Assembly: GCF_023065955.2 (NCBI RefSeq)
Contig: NW_026622764.1
Location: 80,298,333-80,362,332 of the forward strand
Direction of reading: 5' to 3'
DNA: 64,000 nucleotides
From: Ursus arctos
Taxonomy: Eukaryota; Chordata; Mammalia; Carnivora; Ursidae
Shown here: in pieces, positions 61,301-64,000 of the stretch
Layout of the letters: the number at the start of each line of letters is the position of its first letter
Position numbering within the stretch: the first letter of the stretch is position 1
Notes under the pieces: model-generated
Database searches by the model: none
What the model was told of the DNA's origin: nothing
The model's input: only the letters and a program-made list of their open reading frames with translations
Program-made: the position numbers and the translations under genes

Positions 61301-63630
61301 CAAAAACGGCTTCCGACGAACAATAGGTGCTTGCTGTGGAACACCTATCCCAAGTGGGGGTAGCCAGCTCAACAAAATGCCACACACCCAGGTGTAAGAA
61401 ACAACATTGCCCAGGCATGGTCTAAGCCCCTCACCTCGTCCCTGTGCTTTGGGGAGCCGGAGGGACAGCCGAGGCACACGGCCCTGAGACCCCTTTGAAA
61501 AAGCCGGCTTCCCACGGAGACAGTTTTCCTGAGGTGCACACCCTATCCCAAGTGGTTGTGGCAAAGTAAAGCAAATGCCCTCCACTTCTCTGGAAGAAAC
61601 CACAGTGCCCAGCCATGTTCTAAGCCCTCCCATCCTCCCTGGGCTTCTGACAGCAGGAGTGAAAAGAGAGGAGCAGAGCACTGGGACCCGTTTGACAAAA
61701 CCCGGCTTCCCACGGGAAAGTCTTTCTCCACGTGCAGACATGCTCCCAGGTGCCTGGGGCAAGGGGAAGGAAATGCCATACACTGACCTGGAAGAGACCA
61801 CAGGGCCCAGGCACAGTCTGAACCCTTCCCTCAACCCGGCGGTTTTGCTAGCAGGAGTTCAACCCCAACGAACACAGCCCGGAGACCCCTGGGGCAAAAA
61901 CGGCTTCCGACGAACAATAGGTGCTTGCTGTGGAACACCTATCCCAAGTGGGGGTAGCCAGCTCAACAAAATGCCACACACCCAGGTGTAAGAAACAACA
62001 TTGCCCAGGCATGGTCTAAGCCCCTCACCTCGTCCCTGTGCTTTGGGGAGCCGGAGGGACAGCCGAGGCACACGGCCCTGAGACCCCTTTGCAAAAAGCC
62101 GGCTTCCCACGGAAACAGTTTTCCTGAGGTGCACACCCTATCCCAAGTGGTTGTGGCAAGGTAAAGCAAATGCCCTCCACTTCTCTGGAAGAAACCACAG
62201 TGCCCAGCCATGTTCTAAGCCCTCCCATCCTCCCTGGGCTTCTGGCAGCAGGAGTGAAAAGAGAGGAGCAGAGCACTGGGCCCCGTTTGACAAAACCCGG
62301 CTTCCGACGGGAAAGTCTTTCTCCACGTGCAGACATGCTCCCAGGTGCCTGGGGCAAGGGGAAGGAAATGCCATACACTGACCTGGAAGAGACCACAGGG
62401 CCCAGGCACAGTCTGAACCCTTCCCTCAACCCGGCGGTTTTGCTAGCAGGAGTTCAACCCCAACGAACACAGCCCGGAGACCCCTGGGGCAAAAACGGCT
62501 TCCGACGAACAATAGGTGCTTGCTGTGGAACACCTATCCCAAGTGGGGGTAGCCAGCTCAACAAAATGCCACACACCCAGGTGTAAGAAACAACATTGCC
62601 CAGGCATGGTCTAAGCCCCTCACCTCGTCCCTGTGCTTTGGGGAGCCGGAGGGACAGCCGAGGCACACGGCCCTGAGACCCCTTTGCAAAAAGCCGGCTT
62701 CCCACGGAGACAGTTTTCCTGAGGTGCACACCCTATCCCAAGTGGTTGTGGCAAGGTAAAGCAAATGCCCTCCACTTCTCTGGAAGAAACCACAGTGCCC
62801 AGCCATGTTCTAAGCCCTCCCATCCTCCCTGGGCTTCTGGCAGCAGGAGTGAAAAGATAGGAGCAGAGCACGGGGACCCGTTTGACAAAACCCGGCTTCC
62901 CACGGGAAAGTCTTTCTCCACGTGCAGACATGCTCCCAGGTGCCTGGGGCAAGGGGAAGGAAATGCCATACACTGACCTGGAAGAGACCACAGGGCCCAG
63001 GCACAGTCTGAACCCTTCCCTCAACCCGGCGGTTTTGCTAGCAGGAGTTCAACCCCAACGAACAGAGCCCGGAGACCCCTGGGGCAAAAACGGCTTCCGA
63101 CGAACAATAGGTGCTTGCTGTGGAACACCTATCCCAAGTGGGGGTAGCCAGCTCAACAAAATGCCACACACCCAGGTGTAAGAAACAACATTGCCCAGGC
63201 ATGGTCTAAGCCCCTCACCTCGTCCCTGTGCTTTGGGGAGCCGGAGGGACAGCCGAGGCACACGGCCCTGAGACCCCTTTGAAAAAGCCGGCTTCCCACG
63301 GAGACAGTTTTCCTGAGGTGCAGACCCTATCCCAAGTGGTTGTGGCAAAGTAAAGCAAATGCCCTCCACTTCTCTGGAAGAAACCACAGTGCCCAGCCAT
63401 GTTCTAAGCCCTCCCATCCTCCCTGGGCTTCTGACAGCAGGAGTGAAAAGAGAGGAGCAGAGCACTGGGACCCGTTTGACAAAACCCGGCTTCCCACGGG
63501 AAAGTCTTTCTCCACGTGCAGACATGCTCCCAGGTGCCTGGGGCAAGGGGAAGGAAATGCCATACACTGACCTGGAAGAGACCACAGGGCCCAGGCACAG
63601 TCTGAACCCTTCCCTCAACCCGGCGGTTTT
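55309..63630. repeat. Units 94-107, shifted copies of the six-unit region (starts 55309, 55903, 56498, 57092, 57686, 58280, 58874, 59469, 60063, 60658, 61253, 61847, 62442, 63037)
   Basis: Units 56498 and 57092 match 52932 and 53526 (AAAACTCGG, CCAACAAACAC, CACACTCTATCC). Units 58280 to 60063 match 54120 to 55903 at a constant offset of 4160 bp (seven units), with the match starting within 57686. This stretch is therefore built from overlapping copies of the six-unit region. Units 55903, 60063 and 62442 share AAGATAGGAGC. Unit 56498 has a private AAGTAAGGC; unit 60658 has ACACATATGCC. The right end (61847-63630) resembles 24390-26173. Confidence 0.88.
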
Positions 63631-64000
63631 GCTAGCAGGAGTTCAACCCCAACGAACACAGCCCGGAGACCCCTGGGGCAAAAACGGCTTCCGACGAACA
63701 ATAGGTGCTTGCTGTGGAACACCTATCCCAAGTGGGGGTAGCCAGCTCAACAAAATGCCACACACCCAGGTGTAAGAAACAACATTGCCCAGGCATGGTC
63801 TAAGCCCCTCACCTCGTCCCTGTGCTTTGGGGAGCCGGAGGGACAGCCGAGGCACACGGCCCTGAGACCCCTTTGCAAAAAGCCGGCTTCCCACGGAAAC
63901 AGTTTTCCTGAGGTGCACACCCTATCCCAAGTGGTTGTGGCAAGGTAAAGCAAATGCCCTCCACTTCTCTGGAAGAAACCACAGTGCCCAGCCATGTTCT
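63631..64000. repeat. Partial unit 108, cut by the window edge
   Basis: A complete monomer A (63631-63828) and the first 172 bp of monomer B, with the optional C and GGAAACAG. It resembles unit 26174. The array continues beyond the right edge. Confidence 0.93.

Larger units (their letters stand above)
1..64000. repeat. GC-rich satellite array, 594/595-bp trimeric higher-order repeat
   Basis: The window consists entirely of head-to-tail copies of one 594-595-bp unit. Unit starts, marked by GCTAGCAGG or a one-base variant, run from 8 to 63631; 107 are complete and their mean length is 594.6 bp. No unit is inverted and nothing is inserted between units. Each unit is three related monomers of about 198 bp in the order A-B-C. 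Two short landmarks (CGGCTTCC and the TCTRA element) recur at exactly 198-bp spacing inside the first unit. High similarity between units combined with low similarity between monomers is the known pattern of higher-order satellites homogenised by unequal exchange or gene conversion. A monomer of 198 bp is close to one nucleosome plus linker. The likely role is centromeric or pericentromeric heterochromatin, which is inferred and not shown. The family is not one I recognise. Confidence 0.97.

Noticed and set aside
1..64000. CRISPR array
   Set aside because: The periodicity is 594-595 bp with no alternating unique spacers and no adjacent cas genes; the repeat is continuous.
1..64000. Primate alpha satellite, human beta or gamma satellite
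   Set aside because: Alpha satellite is AT-rich with 171-bp monomers, beta is 68 bp and gamma about 220 bp. This monomer is 198 bp and GC-rich, and I recognise no sequence match.
1..64000. Ribosomal DNA spacer, telomeric or subtelomeric repeat, or transposon-derived tandem array
   Set aside because: There is no rRNA gene, no TTAGGG run, no terminal inverted repeat, no target-site duplication and no transposase or reverse-transcriptase coding in any unit.

Overview
The whole 64 kb window is one uninterrupted tandem array of satellite DNA. I see no protein-coding gene, RNA gene, transposon, telomeric repeat or unique sequence in it. The basic unit is 594-595 bp. Taking the recurring GCTAGC as the unit start, there are 107 complete units (first at 8, last complete one starting at 63037), a 7-bp tail of a preceding unit at the left edge and a 370-bp partial unit at the right edge. 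All units lie in the same orientation.

Each unit is a higher-order repeat (HOR) of three diverged monomers of about 198 bp, here called A, B and C (3 x 198 = 594). The shared landmarks CGGCTTCC (62, 260, 458, 656) and NKTCTRA (174, 372, 570) are spaced by exactly 198 bp. By eye the monomers are roughly two-thirds identical to each other, while equivalent positions in neighbouring 594-bp units differ by only a few per cent. That is the usual signature of a homogenised HOR satellite. Units are about 594 or 595 bp mainly because of one optional C in monomer B (TTTG-C-AAAAAG): 36 units lack it and 71 have it.

Above the 594-bp level the array is a mosaic of multi-unit duplications. (i) A block at about 3.0-5.8 kb recurs at about 6.5-9.4 kb (3569 bp apart). 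(ii) 0.6-2.9 kb recurs at 16.1-18.4 kb (15,462 bp apart). (iii) Two-unit copies lie at 20.2 and 21.4 kb, related to 14.3 kb. (iv) Blocks at 27.4 and 29.7 kb are 2376 bp apart. (v) A five-unit, 2975-bp super-repeat occurs three times (36.9, 41.6 and 44.6 kb, the last two adjacent). (vi) A six-unit, 3567-bp tandem duplication spans 48.2-55.3 kb and appears essentially identical, with further shifted copies out to about 60.7 kb. Diagnostic variants divide the array into a left subfamily (up to about 22-24 kb) and a right subfamily.

Organism: the window has no gene to place it. The GC-rich, partly CpG-depleted composition (18 CpG in the reference unit), the HOR organisation and a degenerate CENP-B-box-like motif in monomer A (8 of 9 essential positions in two units) suggest a vertebrate, plausibly a mammal, and a centromeric or pericentromeric array. 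This is inference. I do not recognise the family: it is not alpha satellite, human beta or gamma satellite, or any satellite whose sequence I can recall with confidence. The short open frames on both strands repeat once per unit, are broken by the optional C or by a stop in every unit, and are best read as by-products of the repeat.
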